Assembly (NCBI RefSeq): GCF_014191055.1
Contig: NZ_JACHWB010000012.1
Span: 25,715 to 89,714, forward strand
Length of the DNA stretch: 64,000 nucleotides
From: Microvirga lupini
Lineage (GTDB): Bacteria; Pseudomonadota; Alphaproteobacteria; Rhizobiales; Beijerinckiaceae
Direction: 5' to 3'
The translations under genes were made by a program, and so were the position numbers. Of this stretch, positions 51,437 to 59,837 are shown piece by piece (position 1 is the first letter of the stretch; every line of letters starts with the position of its first letter). The notes beneath the pieces were generated by a model that ran no database searches, was not told the DNA's origin, and saw only the letters and a list, made by a program, of their open reading frames with translations.

Positions 51437-52411
51437 ATGGTAGCTCTCTCGCATGAACGTCTCGTTTCGAGCGCGGATGCTCCCGCTCGCCGGTCCTCTC
51501 CTCCAAGCTTCGATGCACTCTTCCGCTTAGCGAGCCTCGCATCGGCTCTTCTGGTGCTGATCGTGCTCCTTGGGATCATCGGATCGATGATCTACGGCGG
51601 AATGCCGGCCTTCCGTGAATTCGGCCTCGGGTTCATCACGTCAAGCGTCTGGAACGTCAACGAGGACCAGTACGGCGCCTGGGTGGCCATCGTCGGCACC
51701 CTGACCACGGCACTGATCGCCCTGGTCATCGGCGTGCCTTTGTCACTCGGTATCGCCATTTTCCTGACGCAGCTCTGCCCGCCCTGGCTGAAACGGCCGG
51801 TGGCGACCACCATCGAGTTGCTCGCGGCTGTCCCCAGCATCATCTACGGCATGTGGGGCCTCTTCGTCTTCGCGCCTCTGTTCGCGAATTACGTGCAGAT
51901 CCCCGTCTCCAACATCGTCGAGGGCATGCCCATCATCGGCACCATCCTGTATGCCCGCACGCCCTCCGGCGTCGGCATCCTGACGGCCGGCATCATCCTG
52001 GCGATCATGATCATCCCGTTCATCGCCTCCATCGCACGGGACATTCTCGATCAGATCCCGTCCGTGCTGCGGGAGAGCGCCTACGGTATCGGCTGCACCA
52101 CCTGGGAGGTTGTGCGCAACGTGCTCCTGCCGCAGGCGGGCGTCAGCATCATCGGTGCGGTCATGCTCGGGCTCGGCCGCGCGCTCGGCGAGACCATGGC
52201 CGTGACCTTTGTGGTCGGCAACGCCAACCGCCTGTCGGGTTCGCTCTTCGATCCGGGCTCCACCATCGCGTCGCGCATCGCCAACGAATTCAACGAGGCC
52301 ATCGGCCTGCAGCTGAACGCGCTCATGGCGCTGGGCTGCATCCTGTTCCTGGTCACGTTCGCCGTGCTCGTGCTCGCCCGTCTGCTGGTGTCACGGGTGA
52401 AGGTAGGTTGA
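51437..52411 (+). CDS. pstC: Phosphate ABC transporter permease PstC
   Basis: Inner-membrane subunit with six core helices plus one N-terminal helix. The EAA-type loop region is around RDILDQIPSVLRESAYGIGC and NVLLPQAGVSIIGAVMLGLG, followed by RALGETMAVTFVVGN, a PstC signature. The N-terminal polar stretch of about 30 residues is normal. Lies 35 bp after pstS and 7 bp before pstA. Its 324 residues are typical. Confidence 0.95.
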   Translation: MVALSHERLVSSADAPARRSSPPSFDALFRLASLASALLVLIVLLGIIGSMIYGGMPAFREFGLGFITSSVWNVNEDQYGAWVAIVGTLTTALIALVIGVPLSLGIAIFLTQLCPPWLKRPVATTIELLAAVPSIIYGMWGLFVFAPLFANYVQIPVSNIVEGMPIIGTILYARTPSGVGILTAGIILAIMIIPFIASIARDILDQIPSVLRESAYGIGCTTWEVVRNVLLPQAGVSIIGAVMLGLGRALGETMAVTFVVGNANRLSGSLFDPGSTIASRIANEFNEAIGLQLNALMALGCILFLVTFAVLVLARLLVSRVKVG

Positions 52412-52418
52412 GGAGACG

Positions 52419-53327
52419 ATGATGGACACCGCTCTGCAGCACCGGGCCTCACCCGAGCCGATGACGGCTCCTGCCCCCTGGGGGCGGGTGCGTCGCAGCC
52501 GCCATGTGGCCGACCGCGCCCTCAAGATCATCTGCACCCTGTTCACGGTTCTGGGCGCCTTCGTCCTCGGCTGGATCCTTCTGATGCTGCTCGTCGAAGG
52601 CATCGGCGGCCTGTCGCCGGCGGTGTTCACCGAGACGACGCCAGGACCGGGGAGCCAAGGCGGCGGCATCGCCAACGCCATCGTCGGCAGCCTCATCCTG
52701 ACGGTTCTCGGCATCGTGGTCGCAACGCCCATCGGCGTGCTGGCAGGGACCTATCTTGCCGAATACGGCAAGAACTCTAAGCTCGCGGAGGTTATCCGTT
52801 TCGTAAACGATATCCTGCTCGCGGCACCCAGCATTCTCATCGGCCTGTTCGTCTATATGCTCATGGTGCAGCCCATGGGCGGATATTCCGGCTGGGCCGG
52901 GGGCGTTGCGCTTGCGATTATCGCCGTACCGGTGATCGTGCGCACCACCGAGGACATGCTGCGCCTCGTGCCGGGTTCGCTCCGTGAGGCTGGTGCCGCA
53001 CTCGGCGCGCCCATGTCGACCGTCATTATCAAGATCAGCTGGAAGGCGGCGCGCGCCGGCATGGTCACCGGCGTGCTGCTGGCCACCGCCCGCATCGCGG
53101 GCGAAACCGCCCCGCTGCTGTTCACGGCCCTCAACAACAATTTCTGGTTCAACCCCAACCTGATGGGGGGGGTCGCCAACCTTCCGGTCATGATCTACCA
53201 GTTCGCCCTCTCGCCTTATGAGAATTGGCGCGAACTGGCATGGGCCGGTGCCCTCATCATCACCATGTCGATCCTGGCGCTGTCTGTCGTGGCGCGCCTG
53301 CTCCTGAGGAAGGATAAAGTCCGATGA
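52419..53327 (+). CDS. pstA: Phosphate ABC transporter permease PstA
   Basis: Second permease of the Pst system. Signature LVPGSLREAGAALGAPMSTV in the coupling loop, ARIAGETAPLLFTAL, and six helices in 302 residues. AGGAGACG precedes ATG 52419. The stop overlaps the pstB start by 4 bp (ATGA), so translation is coupled. Confidence 0.95.
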   Translation: MMDTALQHRASPEPMTAPAPWGRVRRSRHVADRALKIICTLFTVLGAFVLGWILLMLLVEGIGGLSPAVFTETTPGPGSQGGGIANAIVGSLILTVLGIVVATPIGVLAGTYLAEYGKNSKLAEVIRFVNDILLAAPSILIGLFVYMLMVQPMGGYSGWAGGVALAIIAVPVIVRTTEDMLRLVPGSLREAGAALGAPMSTVIIKISWKAARAGMVTGVLLATARIAGETAPLLFTALNNNFWFNPNLMGGVANLPVMIYQFALSPYENWRELAWAGALIITMSILALSVVARLLLRKDKVR

Positions 53328-54142
53328 GCACGATTGCCCTCAACACGAGCAGCGCCGTCGGAAAAGCTGCCGCCGGGAATGCCGAAGCGCCGGTGCGCAT
53401 CGCCGTTCGAAACCTCAACTTCTATTATGGCGACTTCCGCAGTCTCAAGGATATCAACCTCGATTTTTACGACCGGCAGGTGACCGCGCTGATCGGTCCC
53501 TCCGGTTGCGGGAAGTCGACGCTGCTGCGCACGTTCAACCGTATCTACAGCCTGTATCCCGAGCAGCGCGCCGATGGCGAGATCCTGCTCGACGGCCAGA
53601 ACGTCCTGTCACCGTCCATCGACGTGAACGAGCTGCGCGCCCGCGTCGGCATGGTGTTCCAGAAGCCGACGCCGTTCCCCATGTCGATTTACGACAACAT
53701 CGCTTTCGGCATCAAACTCTATGAGAAGCTGCCGAAATCCGAACTCGACGGACGTGTCGAGGAGGCCTTGCGCAAGGCGGCTCTGTGGGACGAGGCGAAG
53801 GACAAGCTGCGTCAGTCCGGCATGAGTCTGTCCGGCGGCCAGCAGCAGCGCCTGTGCATCGCGCGCACCATCGCTCAGCGTCCCGAGGTGATCCTTCTCG
53901 ACGAGCCGACCTCGGCGCTCGACCCGATCTCCACCGGCAAGATCGAAGAGCTGATCGAGCAGCTCCGCTCCGAATTCACCATCGTGATCGTCACGCACAA
54001 CATGCAGCAGGCGGCGCGCATCTCGCAGTTCACGGCGTTCATGTATCTCGGCGAACTCGTGGAGTTCGGCCCGACCACGAAGATGTTCATGAACCCCGCT
54101 AAGAAACAGACCCAGGACTACATCACGGGCCGCTTCGGCTGA
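53324..54142 (+). CDS. pstB: Phosphate ABC transporter ATP-binding protein PstB
   Basis: ATPase of the Pst transporter. Walker A GPSGCGKSTLLR, the ABC signature LSGGQQQRLCIARTIAQRP, Walker B VILLDEPTSALDP and the switch His in IVIVTHNMQQAARIS are all intact. The N-terminal 20 residues are a low-complexity extension common in alphaproteobacteria. Its 272 residues are normal. Followed 25 bp later by phoU. Confidence 0.97.
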   Translation: MSTIALNTSSAVGKAAAGNAEAPVRIAVRNLNFYYGDFRSLKDINLDFYDRQVTALIGPSGCGKSTLLRTFNRIYSLYPEQRADGEILLDGQNVLSPSIDVNELRARVGMVFQKPTPFPMSIYDNIAFGIKLYEKLPKSELDGRVEEALRKAALWDEAKDKLRQSGMSLSGGQQQRLCIARTIAQRPEVILLDEPTSALDPISTGKIEELIEQLRSEFTIVIVTHNMQQAARISQFTAFMYLGELVEFGPTTKMFMNPAKKQTQDYITGRFG

Positions 54143-54167
54143 TTGAAGCGGTTCACGGAGGACTTCC

Positions 54168-54881
54168 ATGTCAGAGCATATCGTCAGCTCCTACGACGCC
54201 GATCTCCAGGGGCTCCGACAGCGCATCGCCGAAATGGGCGGTATCGCCGAGAAGATGCTGGTTGATTCCGTCGCCGCGCTGGCCCGCCACGACAAGCCTC
54301 TGGCCCAGACGGTGATCGCCTCGGACCCACGCCTCGATGTTCTCCATCGCGAGGTGGAGGAGAACGCCATTCTCACCATTGCCCGCCGTCAGCCCCTGGC
54401 GGTCGATCTGCGCGAGACCATCTCGGCGATCCGTATCGCCGGTGACGTAGAGCGCATCGGCGATCTGGCCAAGAACATCGCCAAGCGGGCGCTTGCCATC
54501 GGCGACGACTTCCAGCCGCACAAGATCGTGGTCGGGCTCCGGCACATGAACGACTTGGTGATGGGCCAGCTCAAGGACGTGCTCGATGCCTATGCGCAGA
54601 AGGACACGGCGAAGGCGCTCGACGTCTGGAAGCGCGATGGCGCCATCGATGCGCTCTACACGTCCCTGTTCCGGGAACTCCTCACCTACATGATGGAAGA
54701 CCCGCGCAACATCTCGTTCTGCACGCATCTCCTTTTCTGCGCCAAGAACATCGAGCGCATCGGCGATCACACCACCAACATCGCCGAGACGGTCCACTAC
54801 CTCGTCACGGGCGAGACGCTGGCCATCGACCGGCCCAAGAACGACCGGTCCATCGATGCATCGGTTGAAGCCGGAGTTTGA
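54168..54881 (+). CDS. phoU: Phosphate transport regulator PhoU
   Basis: Cytoplasmic helical protein that links Pst activity to PhoR and keeps the regulon off in high phosphate. Two PhoU repeats of three helices each; the metal-binding motifs are seen as IRIAGDVERIGDLAKNIAKR and CAKNIERIGDHTTNIAETVH. GGAGGA lies before ATG 54168. Its 237 residues are typical. phoB starts 2 bp after its stop. Confidence 0.96.
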   Translation: MSEHIVSSYDADLQGLRQRIAEMGGIAEKMLVDSVAALARHDKPLAQTVIASDPRLDVLHREVEENAILTIARRQPLAVDLRETISAIRIAGDVERIGDLAKNIAKRALAIGDDFQPHKIVVGLRHMNDLVMGQLKDVLDAYAQKDTAKALDVWKRDGAIDALYTSLFRELLTYMMEDPRNISFCTHLLFCAKNIERIGDHTTNIAETVHYLVTGETLAIDRPKNDRSIDASVEAGV

Positions 54882-54883
54882 TC

Positions 54884-55600
54884 ATGGGGCCGCGCGTTCT
54901 GATCGTGGAGGATGAGGAGCCCTTGATGCTCCTCCTGCGCTACAACCTCGAGGCTGAGGGCTACGAGGTGGACAGCGTGTCCCGCGGCGACGAGGCGGAG
55001 ATCCGCCTGCGCGAGCAGGTGCCCGACATCGTGCTGCTCGACTGGATGCTGCCCGGGTTGTCCGGCATCGAGCTGTGCCGCCGCATCCGCGCGCGGTCGG
55101 AAACCGAACGCCTGCCGGTGATCATGTTGACCGCCCGCGGTGAGGAGGGGGACCGCATCCGCGGCCTGTCCACCGGTGCCGACGATTACATCGTCAAGCC
55201 CTTCTCGGTGCCGGAGCTGCTGGCTCGGGTGCGGGCGCTCCTGCGCCGGACAAAGCCTGCCCATATCGCAACTCTTCTGAGAGCCGGCGATATCGAGCTC
55301 GACCGCGAAACCCACCGAGTGCGCCGCGCCGGTCAGGAACTTCACCTGGGTCCTACGGAGTTCCGCCTGCTGGAGTTCCTGATGCAGAGCCCAGGCCGGG
55401 TCTTTTCCCGAGAGCATCTGCTCAATGCCGTCTGGGGCCACGACGTCTATATCGACGAGCGCACGGTGGACGTTCATGTGGGCCGCCTGCGCAAGGCGAT
55501 CAACCTGCCGCGCAAGCCTGATCCCATCCGCACCGTGCGGGGCGCCGGCTATTCCTTCGACGAGACCTTCGCGCGCGAGGAGCAGGCGCTGGAGGCCTGA
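54884..55600 (+). CDS. phoB: Phosphate response regulator PhoB
   Basis: OmpR-family regulator that binds Pho boxes such as the one at 50235. Receiver domain with the acidic pair in VLIVEDEEP, phospho-Asp53 in LLDWMLPG, Thr in VIMLTARG and Lys in DDYIVKPFS. The C-terminal winged helix has RVFSREHLLNAVWG and TVDVHVGRLRKAI. I start at ATG 54884 (MGPRVLIVEDE), 7 nt after GGAG; the TTG two codons earlier is not needed. Its 238 residues are normal. A 16-bp terminator follows. Confidence 0.96.
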   Translation: MGPRVLIVEDEEPLMLLLRYNLEAEGYEVDSVSRGDEAEIRLREQVPDIVLLDWMLPGLSGIELCRRIRARSETERLPVIMLTARGEEGDRIRGLSTGADDYIVKPFSVPELLARVRALLRRTKPAHIATLLRAGDIELDRETHRVRRAGQELHLGPTEFRLLEFLMQSPGRVFSREHLLNAVWGHDVYIDERTVDVHVGRLRKAINLPRKPDPIRTVRGAGYSFDETFAREEQALEA

Positions 55601-55622
55601 ACCGTAAGGATATTGAATAAAG

Positions 55623-55659
55623 AAAAGGGCCACGCTGATCGCTTCAGCGTGGCCCTTTT
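55623..55659. terminator. Bidirectional terminator between phoB and gcrA
   Basis: 16-bp perfect stem AAAAGGGCCACGCTGA / TCAGCGTGGCCCTTTT (55623-55638, 55644-55659) with a 5-nt loop. A- and T-runs are part of the stem, so it serves both convergent genes. Confidence 0.93.
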
Positions 55660-55678
55660 GCCTGATGGATGGATCGGC

Positions 55679-56218
55679 TTATGCCCTGGCGAGCCTGCGG
55701 TCGCGCTTGCGGTCGGCGACCGGCTGGTAGGCGACGCGGGCATGATGGGTGCAATAGGGCAGGCCGGTGATGGAGCGGGCGCCGCAGAAGCGGAACTCGG
55801 GCTTGGTCGGATCGCCCATGGGCCAGCGGCACATGGACTCGCGCAGGTCCATGATGGTCACGCGCTCGGAGACCGGAACGGCAAGGTCGTCCTCGATGTA
55901 GACGCTCGGCTCCTGAGTGACGGGCTGGAGGGCGATGGGAGCGACGACCACATTATTGGGATGCGGCTGAGGCGGCAGGGGAGCCGGGGCGCTCGGCGCA
56001 CGGGTGGCCTTGCGGGGGCGGGCGGTCGCAGTGGAAGCGGCAGGCTTGGCATCCTTGGCGCGGCCGGACAGGCCGAGGCGGTGAACCTTGCCGATCACTG
56101 CGTTACGGGTCACGTTGCCAAGCTCGGCGGCGATCTGGCTCGCGCTCAAACCATCGGTCCAGAGCTTCTTGAGGAGCTCGACCCGTTCGTCCGTCCAAGT
56201 TGCGCCCGCATCTATCAT
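55679..56218 (-). CDS. gcrA: Cell-cycle regulator GcrA
   Basis: Alphaproteobacterial factor that binds sigma-70 and activates promoters carrying methylated GANTC sites, coupling transcription to the cell cycle. The N-terminal helix-turn-helix begins TWTDERVELLKKLWTDGLSA and runs through NVTRNAVIGKVHRLGLSGRA. A Pro/Ala linker leads to the C-terminal domain with CRWPMGDP and FRFCGARSITGLPYCTHHAR, which binds sigma. I start at ATG 56218 (MIDAGATWTDE). Its 179 residues are typical. A GANTC site lies 39 bp upstream, around 56257. Confidence 0.96.
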   Translation of the reverse strand: MIDAGATWTDERVELLKKLWTDGLSASQIAAELGNVTRNAVIGKVHRLGLSGRAKDAKPAASTATARPRKATRAPSAPAPLPPQPHPNNVVVAPIALQPVTQEPSVYIEDDLAVPVSERVTIMDLRESMCRWPMGDPTKPEFRFCGARSITGLPYCTHHARVAYQPVADRKRDRRLARA

Positions 56219-56479
56219 TTTTAACCTGCCTCCATCGGAGGCGGCCCTCAAACACTCAGAATCCCGGATGCCTCGCGGACAGGGTTTTGATGTCCGACCG
56301 CGTTGCGAGGGTCGCTCCTGAGGGTGATTGCCGCCGCACGAATGATGTACTCGACTGACCTGAAGTTACAGGATGGGTGGACTCGGGCGCAAGAGTCCCC
56401 GAACAAGCCCTGCCGTTTTCCCCAAGGAACTCACCTTTGGTAAAAATTCCTTGTGATGAGTCACTTCATTTCTCTTGAA

Positions 56480-56507
56480 TTGACAGGGTCCCGCACCTCG
56501 GTAGAAT
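56480..56507 (+). promoter_or_regulatory. argD promoter with a GANTC site over the -10
   Basis: TTGACA (56480-56485), 16 bp, TAGAAT (56502-56507). GAATC at 56504-56508 overlaps the -10 and is a CcrM methylation target (GANTC). Predicted start near 56514. Confidence 0.65.
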
Positions 56508-56517
56508 CCCCAGCCGT

Positions 56518-56549
56518 GCCGCCCCCGCTGGGGCGGCGCTTTCTTTTTC
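56518..56549 (+). terminator. Terminator-like hairpin in the argD leader
   Basis: GCCGCCCC / GGGGCGGC (56518-56525, 56530-56537), loop CGCT, followed by TTTCTTTTT. A second stem GGACCC / GGGTCC follows at 56550-56573, then the argD SD. The hairpin lies between the predicted start and argD, so it could act as an attenuator. Confidence 0.55.
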
Positions 56550-56592
56550 GGACCCGGGTGCGACCTTGGGTCCTTGGAGGCGGAGACAACCT

Positions 56593-57798
56593 GTGACATC
56601 GCCATTGCTGCCGACTTACGCACGCGCCGAGCTTTCCTTCGAGAAAGGGGAGGGGCCCTGGCTTTTCGGCCGAGATGGCGAGCGATATCTCGATTTCGGG
56701 GCCGGCATTGCGGTCAATGCCCTCGGTCATGCCCACCCGCACCTCGTGCAGGCCCTGACGGAGCAGGCTTCCAAGGTCTGGCACACCTCCAACCTCTTCC
56801 AGATCCCCGAGGGTGAGCGGCTGGCCAAGCGTCTGGTCGAGAACACCTTTGCGGACGTGGTCTTCTTCTCCAATTCCGGCGCCGAGGCCAACGAGGCCGC
56901 CATCAAGATGGCCCGCAAATACCATGCCGTGAACGGCCATCCGGAACGCTTCCGCATTGTCACGTTTGAGGGTGCCTTCCATGGCCGGACACTGGCGACC
57001 ATCGCGGCCGGCGGTCAGGCCAAGTACCTGGAGGGCTTCGGCCCCAAGGTGGAGGGCTTCGATCAGGTTCCCGTCGAGGATCTCGACGCCCTGAAGGCGG
57101 TGATCGGTCCTGAGACCGCGGCTCTCATGATCGAGCCGATCCAGGGCGAGGGCGGCATCCGGACCGTCTCGAACGCTTTCCTGCGCGAGCTGCGCAATCT
57201 CTGCGACAGCCACGGCCTTCTCCTGATCTTCGACGAGATCCAGACCGGCGTCGGGCGCACCGGCAAGCTCTTTGCCTATGAATGGACCGGCGTGACGCCC
57301 GACATCATGGCGGTGGCCAAGGGCATCGGCGGCGGCTTTCCGATGGGCGCCTGCCTGGCTACGGCTGAGGCCGCCAAGGGCATGACGGTTGGCACCCACG
57401 GCACCACTTTCGGCGGCAACCCGCTCGCCATGGCTGTGGGCAACGCGGTGCTCGACGTGATCCTGGAACCCGGCTTCCTGAAGGAGGTCGAGCGCAAGGG
57501 CCTGCTGCTCAAGCAGCGCCTTGCGGAGTTGAAGGATCGCCATCCGGGCGTCATCGCGGATGTGCGCGGCCACGGCCTCATGATGGGCCTGCGCATTGTC
57601 GTGCCCAATACCGAGTTCATTGCCGCCGCCCGGGCCGAGAAGCTGCTCGTGATCGGGGCCGGCGACAACGTGGCTCGCCTCCTGCCGCCGCTGATCATCA
57701 GCGATGCGGAAATCGGCGAGGCCGTCAAACGCATCGAGGCCGCCTGTGCGGCCATTGAAGCTGGGCAGCAGTCGGCCCGGCTGGGAGCAGCCCAATGA
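56593..57798 (+). CDS. argD: Acetylornithine aminotransferase ArgD
   Basis: PLP class III aminotransferase converting N-acetylglutamate semialdehyde to N-acetylornithine. Motifs: FSNSGAEANEAAIKMARKYH, VTFEGAFHGRT, LLIFDEIQTGVGRTGKLFAY, and AVAKGIGGGFPMGACLA with the PLP lysine. I start at GTG 56593 with GGAG 7 nt upstream. Its 401 residues are normal. It overlaps argF by 4 bp, so argD-argF-hslO is one coupled operon. Confidence 0.95.
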   Translation: MTSPLLPTYARAELSFEKGEGPWLFGRDGERYLDFGAGIAVNALGHAHPHLVQALTEQASKVWHTSNLFQIPEGERLAKRLVENTFADVVFFSNSGAEANEAAIKMARKYHAVNGHPERFRIVTFEGAFHGRTLATIAAGGQAKYLEGFGPKVEGFDQVPVEDLDALKAVIGPETAALMIEPIQGEGGIRTVSNAFLRELRNLCDSHGLLLIFDEIQTGVGRTGKLFAYEWTGVTPDIMAVAKGIGGGFPMGACLATAEAAKGMTVGTHGTTFGGNPLAMAVGNAVLDVILEPGFLKEVERKGLLLKQRLAELKDRHPGVIADVRGHGLMMGLRIVVPNTEFIAAARAEKLLVIGAGDNVARLLPPLIISDAEIGEAVKRIEAACAAIEAGQQSARLGAAQ

Positions 57799-58721
57799 AG
57801 ACTCGTCATTTTCTCGACCTCAGCGACTTCTCCGGAGCGGAGATCCGGGGTCTTCTGAACATTGGCTCGGAGATCAAGGCCAAGCGCCGCCGCGGTGAGA
57901 GGGCTAAGGACCGCCCGCTCGAGGGCAAGGTCCTGGCGATGGTCTTCGACAAGCCCTCCACCCGCACCCGCGTCTCGTTCGACGTCGGCATGCGCGAGCT
58001 TGGCGGTGAGACCCTGATGCTCACCGGCAAGGAAATGCAGCTCGGCCGCGGCGAGAGCATCGCCGACACCGCGCGGGTGCTGTCCCGCTACGTGGACGCG
58101 ATCATGATCCGCACCCTGGACCATGCGATGGTGACCGAGCTCGCCCAATACGCCTCGATCCCGGTGATCAACGGCCTCACCAAGATGACGCATCCGTGCC
58201 AGATCATGGCCGACATCATGACCTTCGAGGAGCATCGCGGCCCCATCGAAGGCAAAACCGTTGCCTGGACGGGCGATGCCAACAACGTGCTCGCCTCCTG
58301 GGTGCACGCGGCGGCGCGCCTCGATTTCACCCTGAAGATCGCGTCCCCGCCGGAACTTGCTCCCCGGCCGGAGCTTTTGTCCTGGGCGAAACAGGAAGGG
58401 GCCAAGATCAGCGTGACCACCGATGCCTTCGAGGCCGCCGAGGGCGCCCACGCGGTCATCACCGATTGCTGGGTGTCCATGGGCGACGACGACGAGTTCC
58501 GCCGCCAGAACCTGCTCAAGCCCTATCAGGTCAACGGCAGGCTCATGGGCGTGGCCGACAAGGAGGCTGTCTTCATGCATTGCCTTCCCGCCCATCGCGG
58601 CGAGGAGGTGACGGATGAGGTGATGGACGGTCCGCAATCCGTGGTCTTCGACGAGGCCGAGAACCGGCTTCACGCACAGAAAGGCATCCTGGCCTGGTGC
58701 CTCGGAGCAGCAAGCGCATGA
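57795..58721 (+). CDS. argF: Ornithine carbamoyltransferase ArgF
   Basis: Forms citrulline from ornithine and carbamoyl phosphate. Carbamoyl-phosphate loop KPSTRTRVSFDVGMRELGG, HPCQIMADIMTFEEHRG and the ornithine/catalytic Cys motif FMHCLPAHRG are all present. Its 308 residues are typical of the anabolic enzyme. ATGA overlaps join it to argD and hslO on both sides. Confidence 0.96.
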   Translation: MKTRHFLDLSDFSGAEIRGLLNIGSEIKAKRRRGERAKDRPLEGKVLAMVFDKPSTRTRVSFDVGMRELGGETLMLTGKEMQLGRGESIADTARVLSRYVDAIMIRTLDHAMVTELAQYASIPVINGLTKMTHPCQIMADIMTFEEHRGPIEGKTVAWTGDANNVLASWVHAAARLDFTLKIASPPELAPRPELLSWAKQEGAKISVTTDAFEAAEGAHAVITDCWVSMGDDDEFRRQNLLKPYQVNGRLMGVADKEAVFMHCLPAHRGEEVTDEVMDGPQSVVFDEAENRLHAQKGILAWCLGAASA

Positions 58722-59707
58722 GTTCAGCCTCGTTCGAAGGACATGACGACATCGTTCTCCCCTTCGCGGTCGAGCCCCTCGATGTCCGCGGGCGCGTGGT
58801 GCGTCTCGGCCCTTCCATCGATACGATCCTGGCCCGGCATGGCTATCCCGACAGGGTGGCTCGCGTCATCGGCGAAGCGGCGGCACTGACCGTGATGCTC
58901 GGGGCGTCCCTCAAGCTCGAGGGGCGCTTCCAGCTGCAGACCAAGACCGACGGCATCATCGACATGGTGGTGGTGGACTTCAACGCGCCGGACCGCCTGC
59001 GTGCCACGGCCCGCTTCGACAAGGACCGGCTCGACGCCTTGGATTCAGCCTCCGTGACAACGGGCGAGCTTCTCGGCTCCGGCTATCTCGCCATGACCAT
59101 CGACCAGGGCTCCGATCGCAGTCGCTATCAGGGCGTCGTCGCATTGGACGGCCAAGGCTTCGAAGAGGCGGCGGACCAGTATTTCCGCCAGTCCGAGCAG
59201 ATCCCGACGCAGGTGCGCCTCGCCGTCGCCGAGCAGTTCGAGAACGGGCGCCACACCTACCGGGCCGGCGGTCTGATGATCCAGTTCCTGCCCTCGTCTT
59301 CGGAACGCCTTCGGCAGGCGGACCTGCATCCCGGCGACATCCCGGAGGGACATCCCTCCAACGATCTCGCGGCTCCGTCCGAGGACGATGCCTGGATGGA
59401 AGCCAAGTCGCTGGTCGGCACCATCGAAGATCACGAGCTGATCGATCCGGCTGTTTCTAGCGAGACGCTGCTCTATCGCCTGTTCCACGAACGCGGCGTG
59501 CGTGTTTTCGAGGGGCAGCACGTGCATGAGGAATGCACCTGCTCGCATGAGCGGATCATGGGCATGATGCGCCGCTTCTCTCCGGAAGACCGCCGCGACA
59601 TGGTGGGCGACAACGGCCGCATCGGCATCACCTGCGAGTTCTGTTCGCGCTTCTACGATCTCGACCCGGTCGAGGTTGAAGCCGCGATTGCGAAGTCGGA
59701 AGCTTAA
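58718..59707 (+). CDS. hslO: Redox-regulated chaperone Hsp33
   Basis: Holdase activated by oxidation and heat. The N-terminal domain is followed by the redox switch with HEECTCSHERIM and ITCEFCSRFYDL: a CxC pair and a CxxC pair bind zinc when reduced. I start at ATG 58718 (MSSASFEGHDDIVLPF), which overlaps the argF stop by 4 bp. The 329 residues are slightly long for the family. Its place behind argDF is common in Hyphomicrobiales. Confidence 0.95.
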   Translation: MSSASFEGHDDIVLPFAVEPLDVRGRVVRLGPSIDTILARHGYPDRVARVIGEAAALTVMLGASLKLEGRFQLQTKTDGIIDMVVVDFNAPDRLRATARFDKDRLDALDSASVTTGELLGSGYLAMTIDQGSDRSRYQGVVALDGQGFEEAADQYFRQSEQIPTQVRLAVAEQFENGRHTYRAGGLMIQFLPSSSERLRQADLHPGDIPEGHPSNDLAAPSEDDAWMEAKSLVGTIEDHELIDPAVSSETLLYRLFHERGVRVFEGQHVHEECTCSHERIMGMMRRFSPEDRRDMVGDNGRIGITCEFCSRFYDLDPVEVEAAIAKSEA

Positions 59708-59736
59708 GGTAGCTTTCTGTCATGTTGCAGACTTTC

Positions 59737-59824
59737 GTCATGCCCGCACGTGTTGCGGGCATCCACGTTTTTGGTGGCGCGGTGTCCTAAAGACGGGGAT
59801 GGCCGGGACAAGCCCGGCCATGAC
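59737..59824. repeat. Double-hairpin intergenic repeat between hslO and argE
   Basis: ATGCCCGCA / TGCGGGCAT (59740-59748, 59754-59762) and ATGGCCGGG / CCCGGCCAT (59799-59807, 59813-59821) lie within terminal GTCAT/ATGAC. The first stem is identical to that at 14427-14449. It lies between convergent genes and may also stop transcription. Confidence 0.75.
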
Positions 59825-59837
59825 GCGAGGATGAATC

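Larger units (their letters stand above)
56219..56592. other. Divergent gcrA-argD regulatory region
   Basis: The 374 bp hold the gcrA promoter side (with one GAATC near 56257) and, to the right, a strong argD promoter and a leader with two hairpins. I saw no small gene in between. Confidence 0.6.
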
